From NCBI GenBank assembly GCA_015179045.1, contig WHUZ01000023.1:62001-126000 (forward strand): 64,000 bases of DNA. The letters are read 5' to 3'. This document shows, piece after piece, positions 1 to 11,243 of the stretch (its first letter is position 1; every line of letters begins with the position of its first letter). The stretch comes from Kalaharituber pfeilii. Taxonomy: Eukaryota; Ascomycota; Pezizomycetes; Pezizales; Pezizaceae. Made by a program: the position numbers and the translations under genes. Below the pieces are notes generated by a model that did not search any database, was not told the origin of the DNA, and was given only the letters and a program-made list of their open reading frames with translations.

Positions 1-840
1 AGATGCCAAAGTATATTTCCTCAGCTTCTCTAGCCTTATATAAAAGTAGCGGTGAAAACTCCTAATCTCGCACTAAAAGCTCCCCGCCCTCGTTCCTGAA
101 GGCTACAACGAAGATACTCCCTTTGACTCAAGGTTATTTAGGGCAAAAGATACTTACTGTCACTACAATCCGTCACCTAACACCATCCGTCATCACAATC
201 CACCACCTTCCTGAAAGGGTCGAGATACCTCGGTTTGAGACTAGAGATACCTAACATTTTGACAAAAGAGCGAGAAGTAAACGTATAAAAACATCTCGCC
301 AGCATCTCTTCCTCTACTCTCACTCCCCACCACACAAGAAATCTCTCAAAATGAGCACGGGCACACCCATCTCCAAGATTATGCGTCGCCCTGCTCGTTC
401 TCTTCTCGGCTCCCTCCACTTCCGAGGACAACTGCTCCAATATCCTCCGCGTAGCTACTGATTTTTCCCAATTGTTGTCCGTGGCCGTCCCCAAGCCGGA
501 TCCGCGAAAGGAACATGAGGAAACGAGGGAGGCAAAGACAGACTCTCTGCCTGTATCAATATATGGGCTGGGATGGGGGAGGCCAAGAGCAGGGCCTGGG
601 ATTGCAGCCTCATCGCCGCGGTCAAAAGGTACTGCTGCTGCTCAGAGGGATCGCAGGTCTGGAGAGGCAGGTCTGGAGAGGTTGGATTTACGGAGGTGCA
701 GGTTCCGCTCCAGGTCCCGCTCCTCTCTCCCCCCTCCATTCCCGTCATCCTTTCTCTGTTCGTTCCCCTTGTTGCATCGCTCGCAGCCGGCCCAACTGCC
801 GGTGTTTGAGTGAGCGAAATCGAAGGTCGTAGGATGCTCA
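1..840. other. Intergenic, no supported gene
   Basis: No frame shows a recognisable protein. Several overlapping frames of 60 to 136 codons occur between 177 and 865 on both strands, but they are mutual shadows in a GC-rich stretch and lack convincing splice or start context. A hydrophobic run resembling a signal peptide can be read around 380-430 on the plus strand, but it has no ATG in frame. Confidence 0.5.
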
Positions 841-1616
841 GGGGTTCTGGGGCCTTGGTGACCACTTCAAACTCAGCAAGCTCATAGATGACGAACAGGT
901 GAGCACCTGTTTCTGTAACTTCAATCCACTAAAATACCACGGTTTCCCTTGTCATATTCTACAATCAGATCCCTCGAGCCCGCACTCAGCAAGCCCATCT
1001 ATTGCATCATCATTACACGTTCTGGTCCTCCTTCTGAGACAATGGTGTCGCTCGGATACGTCGCGGCATCGCGCCCGGGCAAGTCTACCCAAACGGAAAC
1101 AGCAAGTCAAGGATAGACAGAATTTGGCGGTCCGTCCGTGAGACCGCAAGGGAGGGAGCCGGCACTTTGGGTGGCTTTCGCGGTATGTAAAGCTCAAACT
1201 CGATATTTTTAACCTTCTAGATAATCTGTATGATTTTGTTGAGTCATGTGTGGTTTTATTCCGCGTCCCCCTTGTTGAACCTCCCATTCTGCCATCTCCT
1301 TAACAATCCGGTCCGATTGATCCTCGCAATCCTAGATCTTCATGGGTTGGTCCGTCACAGACCGCATCAGAAAGCATCGTAAACGAAAGGTTGTCGACAA
1401 CCTCAACTCCCAATCCTGCCATGCATCTATTGATATGACACCGAAGCATGAATAGGATCAGCAGAGGCCGAGAGTCCAGATTCTCTCATCATCAAGGGAT
1501 ACCAGCAAACAAATTGGTGGTGGACAGATGACAATTTGCTGGATTTCTACGTCGTTGGGGTCACTGTTATGGGTGGAATTCTTTCCTTTGGTGTGGTCGT
1601 ATGTGCGCTGTGGTAA
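841..1616 (+). pseudogene. Possible decayed spliced gene with C-terminal membrane segment
   Basis: Seen: a coding-like stretch ends at a consensus donor (899, after IDDEQ). After a plausible acceptor near 968 the frame continues (IPRARTQQAH, then an in-frame TGA, then GVARIRRGIAPGQVYPNG and on to TLGGFRG) up to a second donor-like GTATGT near 1182. A further segment ends in WWWTDDNLLDFYVVG, a roughly 17-residue hydrophobic helix and a stop at about 1616. The in-frame TGA and a frame change near 1452 prevent a simple gene model. Inference: the remnant, or a badly resolved model, of a small protein with a single C-terminal membrane helix. I do not recognise the family, and no start codon could be assigned. 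Confidence 0.3.
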
Positions 1617-3417
1617 TACGATATTTTTGTAGAGTACTTGGTAGGTTATAGGCGATATGCGAGCGTTCTCGTCCTTAGATGCGCGAGTAGCAATTTCTGA
1701 TTAAATATTCAAATAATGGAGCACCAGTATTATCTTTTTGTGGTGATTAAAGCATCTATGGTATCGTAATAAATGGTATTATTGATTAGACCCAAGAGCT
1801 TCACATATCGGAATTCTTAGGACTGTTTATAGTGTTATTGCAAACCCGCTCGAACCATGATCCTAATGGCTAGGAAACAACAATCCTCTTTCTTTTTTCT
1901 GAGGTTGCCAAGGCAGGCTGTATAACTGAACAATTTAGCGTATGTAACAACTTCCCTTTCGAGTTGCCATATCATAATCTTTCATCATGATGAGTGATAC
2001 TAACAAATTAAGCTTTCGGTCAACTGTGGACTTCAAGGTAGAGTTAACTGTTGCTCGATATAGCCTAATTTGGCCGCTGCGTCTGGACTATCAAGGTAGG
2101 CTGTAACAGATAAGCCGTGTTCTAGAGAACTGAGAGTTTTTTAGGCGTTCCCTCCGTGCTTGCCAAACCTGCTATCCTATTTCTCGTAACTTAGCAGTTA
2201 TCAACTGCTCTCATCCCAGAATAATTCCCTAGTATAGGGCAAAATGTGTTTTTTACACAAGATTGATCCCGGACCCTACATAGTTTATGGAGAATGGAGA
2301 AACGGGGTTTTCTTGTTTATAGATCCTGGTAGCTTCAACTGTTACCTATTTTGGAGTTTCATATCAAAAATGACATGTAGGCCTGCGGTATCTCGGCCTG
2401 CTATCCATCTTTGGCAGAGGCTACTTTATATTTCTCCCAAATCTTGGATTTCGTATTTCGTGAAGATATTGCTCCCAGTTGAGATACGGCCTGTTCGTTC
2501 TGGAAGGAATTTACAGGGCAAACTTAATTTGATGGCTACTTACCGTCCAGTTGATGTGGAAATGAACTCAGTATTGTGTTCTGTGTAACTGTGTACAGTG
2601 CCAACCAAAGTTTGCGGGCCTGTGGGTTTCTGAAATAGTCCATATTGTGATACTGTACCAGCTAGTTGTGGGTACTAGAACACGTTGTTGTAATTTTTGT
2701 GCATAAACTGGAAACGAGAGATAAATCCACTGCAGTTGACGGGAATAAAGACGCAGCCAGCTCTCACATGGTTCTTTCGCTCGGCTATGCTAATTTCTTC
2801 TGGTTCATGCGGAAGCGAGCTGATAATTCGCTGTATACTCGATAATTTAATCTATAACTCATAACATCAGTGGCCGCACTATCAAAGATAAATAGACCAT
2901 CGATAAAGTTTGTGAAAAACGTGTGCCTAGTAAGATGTTCTAACTATTCTGAGAATGTCAGGAGACCTGCAGCCCAATTTCTGCTGGCGTCTAAAGTTAC
3001 AGATTCATATCCCTACACATAACCCAAGGCTCGCCAATTGTTGGGGCACCCTTGTCAGTGACAGCACGTTGCGACAGCCGAGTGGGAATGTTCAGAATTG
3101 CTCTCTGCGGCATGCAGAGAACTCCCTCTATTGACAATCGAGCACGTGTGTTCATTTAACAACTTTTGTGTTCATTCTTAGGTAATATTTTGTCGTAAGA
3201 GCAGGGAAAAAGCGCTGTTCTGCATAGTGTGATAGGTGCCTCCCTCAGATGATGGGCGTCAGGACGTCAAGGGGCGGGGGAGAAATGAAAGGCCTTGGAG
3301 TACGGGGCACTGGTGTCAGTTTCCCGTTGCGGAAATGAGAGGCCTCTATACTGCTGTTCTGTTCCGTCGTCGTGCAATTTCTTGCCCTCTTGGGGTGCTC
3401 CGCAAAACAATCTCCGC

Positions 3418-3442
3418 GGGGGGGGGGGGGGGGGGGGGGGGG
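3418..3442. repeat. G25 homopolymer
   Basis: Uninterrupted run of 25 G on the plus strand. It lies about 1 kb before an equally long C run, so the two are complementary. The true length in the organism may differ, because such runs are hard to sequence. Confidence 0.9.
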
Positions 3443-3871
3443 TGCTAGGCTCGAGGCCTGATTGGCGCGGAGGCGGGGGAGAAGCGATCTGAACTTTAAA
3501 CCCACGTGGGCAGACGCAGGAGGCAGGCAGTGCAGGGGGCACGCGCGTGCGCACACAACGAGTGCAGCAACCCTATGATTGCAGAGCAACAGCCTGGCTG
3601 GGCAGGGCGGGGGGGCAGAGCGGAGCAGCGCAGGCAGAGGCCCTGTGCGAGAATGTGGAGGGCAGGCTCCAAGCTCTGGACCCGGCCAGCTACAGGCGCC
3701 GCCCGCGGGCGCTGAGTTAGCTCCGGGGCAAGCGGAGACGCGCGCGGAGGCGGGGAGACGGCCCGCGCATGGCAAGCACGTAGGGCCAGCGCTCCAGCAC
3801 CTTGGAGCTCACCCCGCGCGCCGGCGTGCCCGGGACAGCCTGGACGCAGCCGCTCCTCTTCGGCGTGCGGG

Positions 3872-3914
<43 letters not shown>

Positions 3915-3957
3915 CTGCCTGCCTGCTGTCTGTCTGTCTGCCTGCCTGTCTGTCTGT
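3872..3957. repeat. CTGC/CTGT tetranucleotide microsatellite
   Basis: About ten tandem CTGC units, followed by a mixed tail of CTGC and CTGT units. It is read in three frames as Cys-Leu-Pro-Ala-type repeats that are not protein evidence. It sits within the GC-rich block upstream of the phosducin-like gene. Confidence 0.9.
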
Positions 3958-4470
3958 CCTGGCTGGGTGGCTCGGATGCGCTGTCGGATGCACTGCGCAG
4001 CCGTCCACACCGCCCGCATCGCTTGACCCGTGCTCTGTCCTCCCGCCCGCTGTGATCGCCTGGCTAGGATTATGGCTGCCAGCCGCCCGACACGCAGCAA
4101 AGCAGCATGCCGTCTCTCCCGTGCTCGATTCCCTACTCACTACTCTTGGCAATGATACAACGTGCTGTCCAGGCGTCTGCAATGCGGATTCACTTCGCGC
4201 CCGCAGCGCCGCAGACTTCTGGCCTCCTTCTCTTGCAGGCCCAATAGAGTTTGCTTTGTTCTCGCCCCCCCCCGCCCCTTCGTGCCCAGAGCCCCGCTAT
4301 CATATCCTCGCCTGGTCGTGGCTCCCTGAAGCGCCCCTGTCACCCTCGCACAACGGCGCAGCCCACATGGTGAGGATCCTGGTCCCCTTCTTACCCCTGC
4401 CTGGGACTGTTTCAACTTCACCCCACCATTCATCTTTGTCCAAGGCTCGGGCGTCAGAGCCATCCCACCA

Positions 4471-4495
4471 CCCCCCCCCCCCCCCCCCCCCCCCC
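4471..4495. repeat. C25 homopolymer
   Basis: Uninterrupted run of 25 C. It mirrors the G25 run about 1 kb upstream and could pair with it in single-stranded DNA or RNA. Confidence 0.9.
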
Positions 4496-4948
4496 GCCTC
4501 CCTATTGTGTCATACCATTCCTCGTCTAACTGTTCCATTCCCAAGGGTGGTTCGAGACTGTCCCCAAGGGTTGCTCATTCTCAGATACCCTTCCCCCTAG
4601 TCAATATTGTTTGCAACAAGCAACTTTACCCTTCTCTTTGCATTAACACATCTTCTTTGAGAGCACCGGTTGCACAATCCTTCCTTACTCTACACACCCA
4701 CAACCGAATTGTGTCGAGAGGAGGAACAAAGCAACCAGAGCTGGGATTCAAAGCTCAATTCCTCCATTACGCATCACCTCAGGCCGTCCTGTAATCCGGA
4801 TTCTGCGCCCCACCCCCCTTGCTGTGTTCTGCCTTGACTCCCCCTCCCTTCCATCTTTACAACAAAGCCCCATTTACGAGTATTGCAAGGCCCAGCCCTT
4901 CATCATACTTATAACTACCACGTTTTTCCCACCCACTTCTCGCCTAAT

Positions 4949-5951
4949 ATGTCCAACGAAGCCGAGAAGCTATTTAGAGTCGCAGAAGCTGCAGAAGTTT
5001 ATCGTCGTCACCCAGAAGACGAAGCACAAATCTCATCTGACGACGAACCCACTGAGAGCGAAGAATACGAGAAGAAGCTACTTGAAGAGCAGGAGAGTTT
5101 TGAACCAGACATGCCGATATTCAGCAGCTCAACGTCTCTGACTCGCGCCAATTACAACACTGTTGGTCTCATCATCCTCTACATTCATTGAGCCCGCCAG
5201 AGCACTAAAGTATACTGCAATTTAGGGTGTTAAAGGAGTCATTTCAGATGCATACTCATTTGAGAATGCAAAACGCCGGGAGCTGAGGGAGCAACGCCAG
5301 CGGAAGGGAGACTCTCCTCCATCAACCGGACACCAGCGAGGGCGATCAATTGGCAGCCCAACCATATCAGATGAGGACGAGCTCATGAATGTTTGGCGAA
5401 AGAATCGGCTTGCAGAACTCAAGGCTTCTGCCGCAACACAACGACGCCAGTCTCCAAGCAAGCGGAGCTATGGGCGAGTGGAGCCAGTAGATGCTGCAGG
5501 ATATCTGGACGCCATTGAGAAGGTGTCAAAGGACACCATCGTCGTGGTTGCCATTTATTCAGATGACGTGAGTGCCGAAATTTCCCATAAATCCAACAAA
5601 GGACTAACCAAGTTACTATCACGAAGTCTCCCGAGTGCAGCTTTGTGCTGGATTGTCTCGTTACAATAGCAAAGAGATATCCTACCACTCGATTTGTAAA
5701 GCTCCATCACTCAGAAGCAGAGATGGATTCGGAGGTAGTACCGGCCCTCTTGGCGTATAAAGGGGGTGATCTCTTCCATTCGGTGATGCGGATAGTGGAT
5801 GAGATACCAACTGGTAGGAGCTTGAGCACAGAGAGTTTGGAACTTGTCCTTCGAAAGTATGTTTATTATCAACGCACCCCCAACTGGGAAACAGCAGACT
5901 AACTTTCAACTCCATAGACAGCAAATACTATTCCAAGAGGATAGGGCATAA
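4949..5951 (+). CDS. bdm-1: Phosducin-like protein (BDM-1 type)
   Basis: Exons 4949-5161, 5226-5567, 5627-5856 and 5918-5951 give 272 residues. Phosducin-like proteins are cytosolic thioredoxin-fold co-chaperones that help CCT fold and assemble G-protein beta-gamma dimers; in Cryphonectria, BDM-1 is needed for G-beta function and virulence (established for the family). Seen: an acidic N-terminus, the family block GVKGVISDAYSF at the start of exon 2, the RAEL-like NVWRKNRLAEL segment, and the thioredoxin-fold part with SPECSFVLDCL, RYPTTRFVKLH and ALLAYKGGD. Exon 4 encodes a short acidic tail ending QEDRA. The upstream in-frame codons 4883-4948 begin with TTG, so the ATG at 4949 is chosen. The second intron has a clear CTAAC branch site. 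The assignment to the phosducin family is firm; orthology to BDM-1 is inferred from overall layout. Confidence 0.9.
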
Positions 5952-8900
5952 ATCAAACAATATCCAACACAGGAAATGATTTGACATGACATCTCCTAGT
6001 ATTTCCTTTGCTATCCTCCGCTACTGTTCATTAAATTGTCGTTTCCTAAGCATTATCTATTATCTTGTTTTTTTGGGGAATATCTTATTGGGTTGGGTTT
6101 TCGGGTGTTTTTCCCTGGACACGAGAGTAGTATCATCTTTCATCGCTTTTTTTTCACCATTGTTGAATTGTGACCCTTTTGGTCATTTGGGGGGCGGAAA
6201 GAGTTGGGAGTATCATCGTTGGACTCTTCATTTTCTCGCTCTTTTTCTCATCTGTCATTACATCATCATTTAGACTCTTACTTTTGTTTTGTATTTGCGT
6301 TTGGGGTTTACTTATCGTGGGTGGGGAATGGTAAGGCGCTTTTGCGATTGGATTTGAATTGGCAAGAGTGGTTTTGACCGGGCGTGGGTGGGTTAGGGTG
6401 TTTATTTTCGTTTTCCCGTTTGGTTTTGTTCACAGTATAAAATTACTGATTCAGTTGCATTCAAATTTCATCTACAATCATCAGTCCCTGTCATGAATTC
6501 TGGCCAGCGCCCATAAAGAAAGAAGGGGTTGACACCTGGATCGATGCACCTACACATGTGTAGTGTTTGCTAAGCACGTGGGACAGTATCTTATCGTCTC
6601 TTCCCTTTTCACCGCAATAAATCGCAGTGAGACATTAAGGATCTTCATTGGAGAAAACCTTTTCAATGCCATCAATCTTTTTTAATTTAGCAACAAAGTA
6701 TCTGGTACAATGATCCGTAGATTATTCTATTTAGAAAAGCGCGTCCATCCTAAATTGATGCGTTTTCAGTACTATCAATTGCACGCTATCTCTTCTAAAC
6801 TAACATTTCAAATATATAAAATATATACATTTCACTGTTATCTTCTAATATAGGCACTTCTTTCTCCATTTACATGTATTTGATTCTTCAACTGAGAGAA
6901 TTTATGTATTATTGTCTAATCTGGAATAAGATTCAGTCGCGACATTTTCTACCTGGTATCGCCACGTATGATAGGTTGCCATCACACTTAAGATAGTTAG
7001 TTGCTAAATCTAAACATTGACAGGAGTCTGTGCGTTTTTGCAAAGGTTTTTCTCGATCTGCATGACCACCCCTGACTCTGGAATTCATGAGACGAGCTAA
7101 GGGTCCCAAGTTGCTGTTTGATCAACCGTTCCCTTTCTAGAGAGATCGGCGGAAGGGTGGGGGGTTTAGGTGTGTTTATCACGTGATCGTCATGCTTCTT
7201 ATTGATTGAAGTAATCTAACCTTCGGACCATGTCCTACTTTACTTTGAACGTTGATAATCCTTCAAGATGAATTACTATGTATATCAGGCACTCCCTATA
7301 TTATCTGTGATTAACATATGACATAATAGTGGGTCAGAAGTTAACAATCTGACTACCATGCGTATCGTCTCCACCCCCTGGGTGGGCGGTTACGGTTACT
7401 GTACCACGAATACTGGTATGTTGTACCAAAGGAGTTGAAACACCCATGTGCCTAGTTAACACCACCTCGGTACGCCAAAAAAAGGAAACAAAAATAAAAA
7501 AGAAAAGAGTTAGTTTTTTGAAAGGACTGGCCAGATTTCTCTGCGTGCGATACTATTTTCCTTTACAAGTATTCGTATAGAAAATAAATATTCGCTCTGC
7601 CGCTAATTACCCATGGGCTGGTGTATGTATTGGAAATCAGGTGCTTCCTGAGTGAATCCGAGATGGATAAGTTTGGAGCTGCTGATGTGTATCGTGAGAT
7701 ATCATTACTATCATTGCAGAGCTCGTTCAGTTCTCGAACCATGCAGAACCGCGCAAGTTTTAAAAACGTGAGTTGGGATATTTTACAACCACAACCAAAC
7801 CTTCGTAAATAGTTGATGAACTGCGTTCCTTTTTCTTTTTTTCTTTTTCTTGTGCTCAAGAGATACTTACACTTACTGAAGTTCCATACCCAGCGAGCAG
7901 TTAGGAATGAGAAACATCTCGCCTCCCCCCACGCCCCCCCCCCAGGTATGATATATATATATTTATTTTAAACACAAAGGTCAGAAAATATGTTACGTAT
8001 ATGGCTCGTTTCCACCTGCATAAGAAAGCTTAACTTCAAGTAGTAGTTACACAGCTGCAGCAGTTTCTGGTTGTATTTTGTATATTACAGAATTGTATTG
8101 GGGATGAGAACAGGATTGCTTTATAATATTCCTACTGCTGTACTGAGAAGAAAAAAAAAAAAAAAGAAAAAAGAAAAAAGGCATGTATATCAACCGTCTG
8201 AAGCCTACATCTAAGTAGATAAACGAAGTTCCAGAGTTTGGCCCTAAGAGCGGACGGGAGGAGATAACGATGAGCTTTTTCTAAGTACTTGCTTATGTAG
8301 CTAGCTAGAGAAATAACAAATATAAAGTATGAGACTATACACTTGACAAAAGAGAGTTTATAATAATGATTGTAGCCGCGACTTGTAGGAATAATTGCGC
8401 GTCAATGGAGATCGCAAGTAAGCGATCGATCGACAATCCAGAAGCAAGTCAACCAAAACATATAACCCAAAGCGCAATCAAAAAAAACAGTATCGTATAC
8501 CCTAGACCACCATATACCCCGTCTGGTAGCTTAAGAGCACGACCAGTGGGGAAATCGCAAAGTGACTCAGCCTCAATTAGGTCTGGGAACGAGAACAGAC
8601 CCAGTGATATCTCACTTGTAAATGTTGCAGGTAGGCCGAGGGCAGAAACCCGGCAAAAACAAAAACACAAAATACAAAAATCATATCAATTTGACCAAAA
8701 AGTAGAAGTAACCACACAGAAAAGTAAAAGCACAAAGAAGGAGAAGGGAAAAAAAGACCAACAGGCATTAGATTAGAAAACTGCGGATGTAAATCAATAG
8801 TCTCGGGCATGTCAAAAAAAAAAAAGGAAAATGCAAATGATGAGAAACATCCCATCAAAGTGAAGTGCATGCACCACAGACTGGCACGGCATGCACACCG

Positions 8901-9359
8901 ACACGCCCGCACGTGGACGTCAATCATCACCTCAGCCTTCATTCAACACCCTCCACGCCCCCCAACCATATCTACCCACATCCACCCTGACTAGATCAGG
9001 TCGGAGCGGTGCAGCTCTAGATTAGAAGTAGTCTACCAACAACCAAATTACAGTGAACACCTAAACTGAGTGTCAGGTATATCGTTCATTTGGTGATAAG
9101 CTGGACTTACGTCCATATCTAATCACCCATCCCTCACACCGCTCCCACGCCGACACCCACGTTCACGTATCAGCTCCCCACATGCCCCACTTCAATGCCC
9201 ATATATCATAAACCCATCAAACTGCAGAATGAAGAACGCCCCAATAACAATAGATAGATAGACCGGTAGATAGATAGACACAAGATAAACGTTAAACTCG
9301 TCGCATACGCACTGACTTCCCGAATGCTCACGCATTGTTAAGATATATTTTAGCTGTGT
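5952..9359. other. Tail-to-tail intergenic region
   Basis: It lies between the 3' ends of the phosducin-like gene and taf14. It starts with T-rich probable 3' UTR, then A/T-rich sequence with homopurine runs (8147-8180) and a GATA-rich microsatellite near 9250-9290. A 136-codon plus-strand frame at 8366-8776 is Lys/Gln-rich and looks like an artefact of A-rich DNA. No gene is supported. Confidence 0.5.
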
Positions 9360-10709
9360 CTAGTACGTTACCTTCTCTTGTACAAGCTTCCACAGATCCT
9401 TCTGTAATGATTCTGGCAAGGTATATAGGTCGACATGAAATTCCCCCACTGAAATTAGATGTTAGTCATGTTCTGAGTGATAGTATAGGATAGCTTTAGC
9501 AGGGCAGGAAAGCAAGAACTCACATTCGACATCATTTTTAACGTACGTTGTTTCCGTCTTGTTATCATGTATCATCTGGACAACCGAAAGTAAACTGTCT
9601 TCATCCAGCTTCTGAAGCCCTTCTGCGAGCTTCTCCATATCAAGCTAAGAAAACGATCGCATAAATATGTGCACCAACCAAGATAAAGCACCTATGGCAA
9701 CATACCTGCTTCTCACTCTTGCCCTTCTTCTTAACTCGCTCCTCTCCATCATGTTTTCTCTTATCTCGCTTGCTTACACCATTTTCCTCCGCCGGAGTGC
9801 CATCGTAACCTGGAACAGTCCCAGATTGGGCTAGAGCCTTTACGAGATTTGGACGTGGGTTTGTAAATGTCTGTCAGAAGATAGGTCAGTGTGCTTATCT
9901 GGCATAACGGCCAAGTACAGGTCAGGACGTACAATAACGTGCGTAATATCATACTTGGGCTTTTGAAAAATTCAAATCATGTCGAATAAGATGGTCACCG
10001 CCTTTATCCGTTCCGTGAAGCACAACCTCCATATCAAATTCACCCCATCCCCTCTCTTCAAGTTTGAATGGGGGTTTCTTGATGACTGTTCATTCAATTG
10101 GACACATCAGTACAAATCTTTATACTAGGTGCAAAATTCGTTAAAAGGATGTGGGGAGAGGTGTTGGTACCTCTTGTCGGATTTTGAAATGTTGGATGTA
10201 GTCTGTACGTGACCTTGTCGAAAATGTTTGCCGGAAGCTCTTCACCATTTGGGCCTATGACAAATATGCGGATTGACCATTCTCGCATGGGGTACCCCTC
10301 TTGCACAGGCGGTAAGTCTGGTCTGTCGTTGAACGAAACCATTAGCAGGGCTACAATTTCGATTCTCACATCGCCAACACGACGCAATAAATGCTAGCCC
10401 TCCACTGTTCTCATACCAGAATCCCCCTCGACGAGGCCTCTTGCAATCAACTTTGGGCGTAGCAGAGGCTGTAGCCTCTGATCGCTTACTGCACCAGACG
10501 CCCTCTCACAGGATGCCCCGCTCTCCCAGAACCTTTCGAAAAATTGCCATGCAACTCACAGAATAGCTTGCTGAGTTACCAGCTTAATCGTTCTTTTGAC
10601 CTGCAATTCCCCATATTAGCCAATTTTTGGTGTTCAGTTACCTGGCTTCTTTGCGTTGACGATACGCGATCTAACGCACCTCAGTCATATTTCCGCGTGT
10701 GCTGCTCAT
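9360..10709 (-). CDS. taf14: YEATS-domain protein Taf14-like
   Basis: Exons (transcript order) 10709-10680, 10600-10560, 10322-10171, 10085-9933, 9870-9706, 9644-9524, 9448-9360. Taf14 is a nuclear acyl-lysine reader shared by TFIID, TFIIF and several chromatin remodellers (known for the family). Seen: VKRTIKLVTQQAILPDLPPV, PMREWSIRIFV, NIFDKVTYRLHPTF, KPPFKLEERGWGEFDMEVVL and HLIRHDLNF, the YEATS core (about residues 11-150); then a Lys-rich linker and a C-terminal ET/AHD-like domain (LDMEKLAEGLQKLDEDSL, ELGEFHVDLYTLPESL). The exons sum to 751 nt, one too many: an extra T in a T5 run (plus-strand A run 9966-9970) shifts the frame between DLNF and QKPKYDITH. Using an earlier GTATGA donor, ending exon 4 at 9955, restores the frame (242 residues) but drops the YDITHVI strand. 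The family call is secure; the exact protein is not. Confidence 0.88.
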
Positions 10710-11243
10710 CTGCGCAATGGGGAGACGTGTAACTAGCTAATATCGTTTCGTGATTTCTGGTGGGGGTTTATTCAGGACCCTGGCTAAGACGCGGGCGAGC
10801 GGGCGGGTGAGCTTTCGGTCTTGGGTTGTATGTCAAGGAAGAAGGGTGTTGCCTTCATGATGATCAGATTCTGTAGCACAAACGCCAAGATTCTTTCGAT
10901 GGATTCATGATGCCACAAGATACTCGTGGTTCCTTCTGTAAAATGGCAAATGTACAAGGGCAAGAGTCCAATCTTTTCAAGATTGGTTCAAGGGAATAAT
11001 ACTCGACCAGAGAACATTGCATTAAAATGTTCTTATCTCTGTACAATGGCATTATGTAGCGTGGGGGGTTCACAGTTACTAGACGAGCATGAGAACCAAG
11101 TATTCATTCATTGTGCCATACGCAACGTACCAATACAGGGGTTAAAAAAAAGGAAAAACAGCTTCGTTATGATAGGTAGAAAAGGCCGTACATTAACCAT
11201 GTGTTGTACTACCAGAATAGAAACGTCAGAACAAATGAGCTGA
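10710..11243. other. Intergenic spacer, promoter of taf14
   Basis: It separates the 3' end of yrb1 from the start of taf14, both on the minus strand. It has a short GC-rich patch near 10790-10815 (GCGGGCGAGCGGGCGGG) and otherwise mixed sequence. It must hold the yrb1 polyadenylation region and the taf14 promoter; no specific site can be named. Confidence 0.5.

Larger units (their letters stand above)
1617..4948. other. Long intergenic region upstream of the phosducin-like gene
   Basis: The first half (1617-3230) has ordinary base composition and no supported gene; a 114-codon frame at 2244-2588 has no recognisable features. The second half (3240-4600) is GC-rich, contains G25, a CTGC microsatellite and C25 (listed separately), and is open in several frames at once, as expected of GC-rich low-complexity DNA. 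It probably includes the promoter and 5' leader of the gene starting at 4949. Confidence 0.5.

Noticed and set aside
472..813. Overlapping plus-strand frames of 105 to 113 codons
   Set aside because: Three frames and one antisense frame are open together in GC-rich DNA; the products are Arg/Ser/Pro-rich with no family features.
2244..2588. 114-codon plus-strand frame
   Set aside because: No recognisable motif, no neighbours with splice signals, and composition not clearly coding.
3872..3957. Possible CRISPR-like repeat array
   Set aside because: It is a 4-bp microsatellite without spacers, in a eukaryotic genome.
3245..4182. Long minus-strand frames across the GC-rich block
   Set aside because: They translate G/C homopolymers and the CTGC microsatellite into Pro, Gly and Gln-Ala-Gly-Arg runs; both strands are open, so openness is a composition effect.
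4052..4600. 182-codon plus-strand frame
   Set aside because: It crosses the C25 run, giving poly-Pro, and shows no family similarity; it lies in the probable promoter of the phosducin-like gene.
8366..8776. 136-codon Lys/Gln-rich plus-strand frame
   Set aside because: A-rich DNA between two tail-to-tail genes; composition explains the openness.
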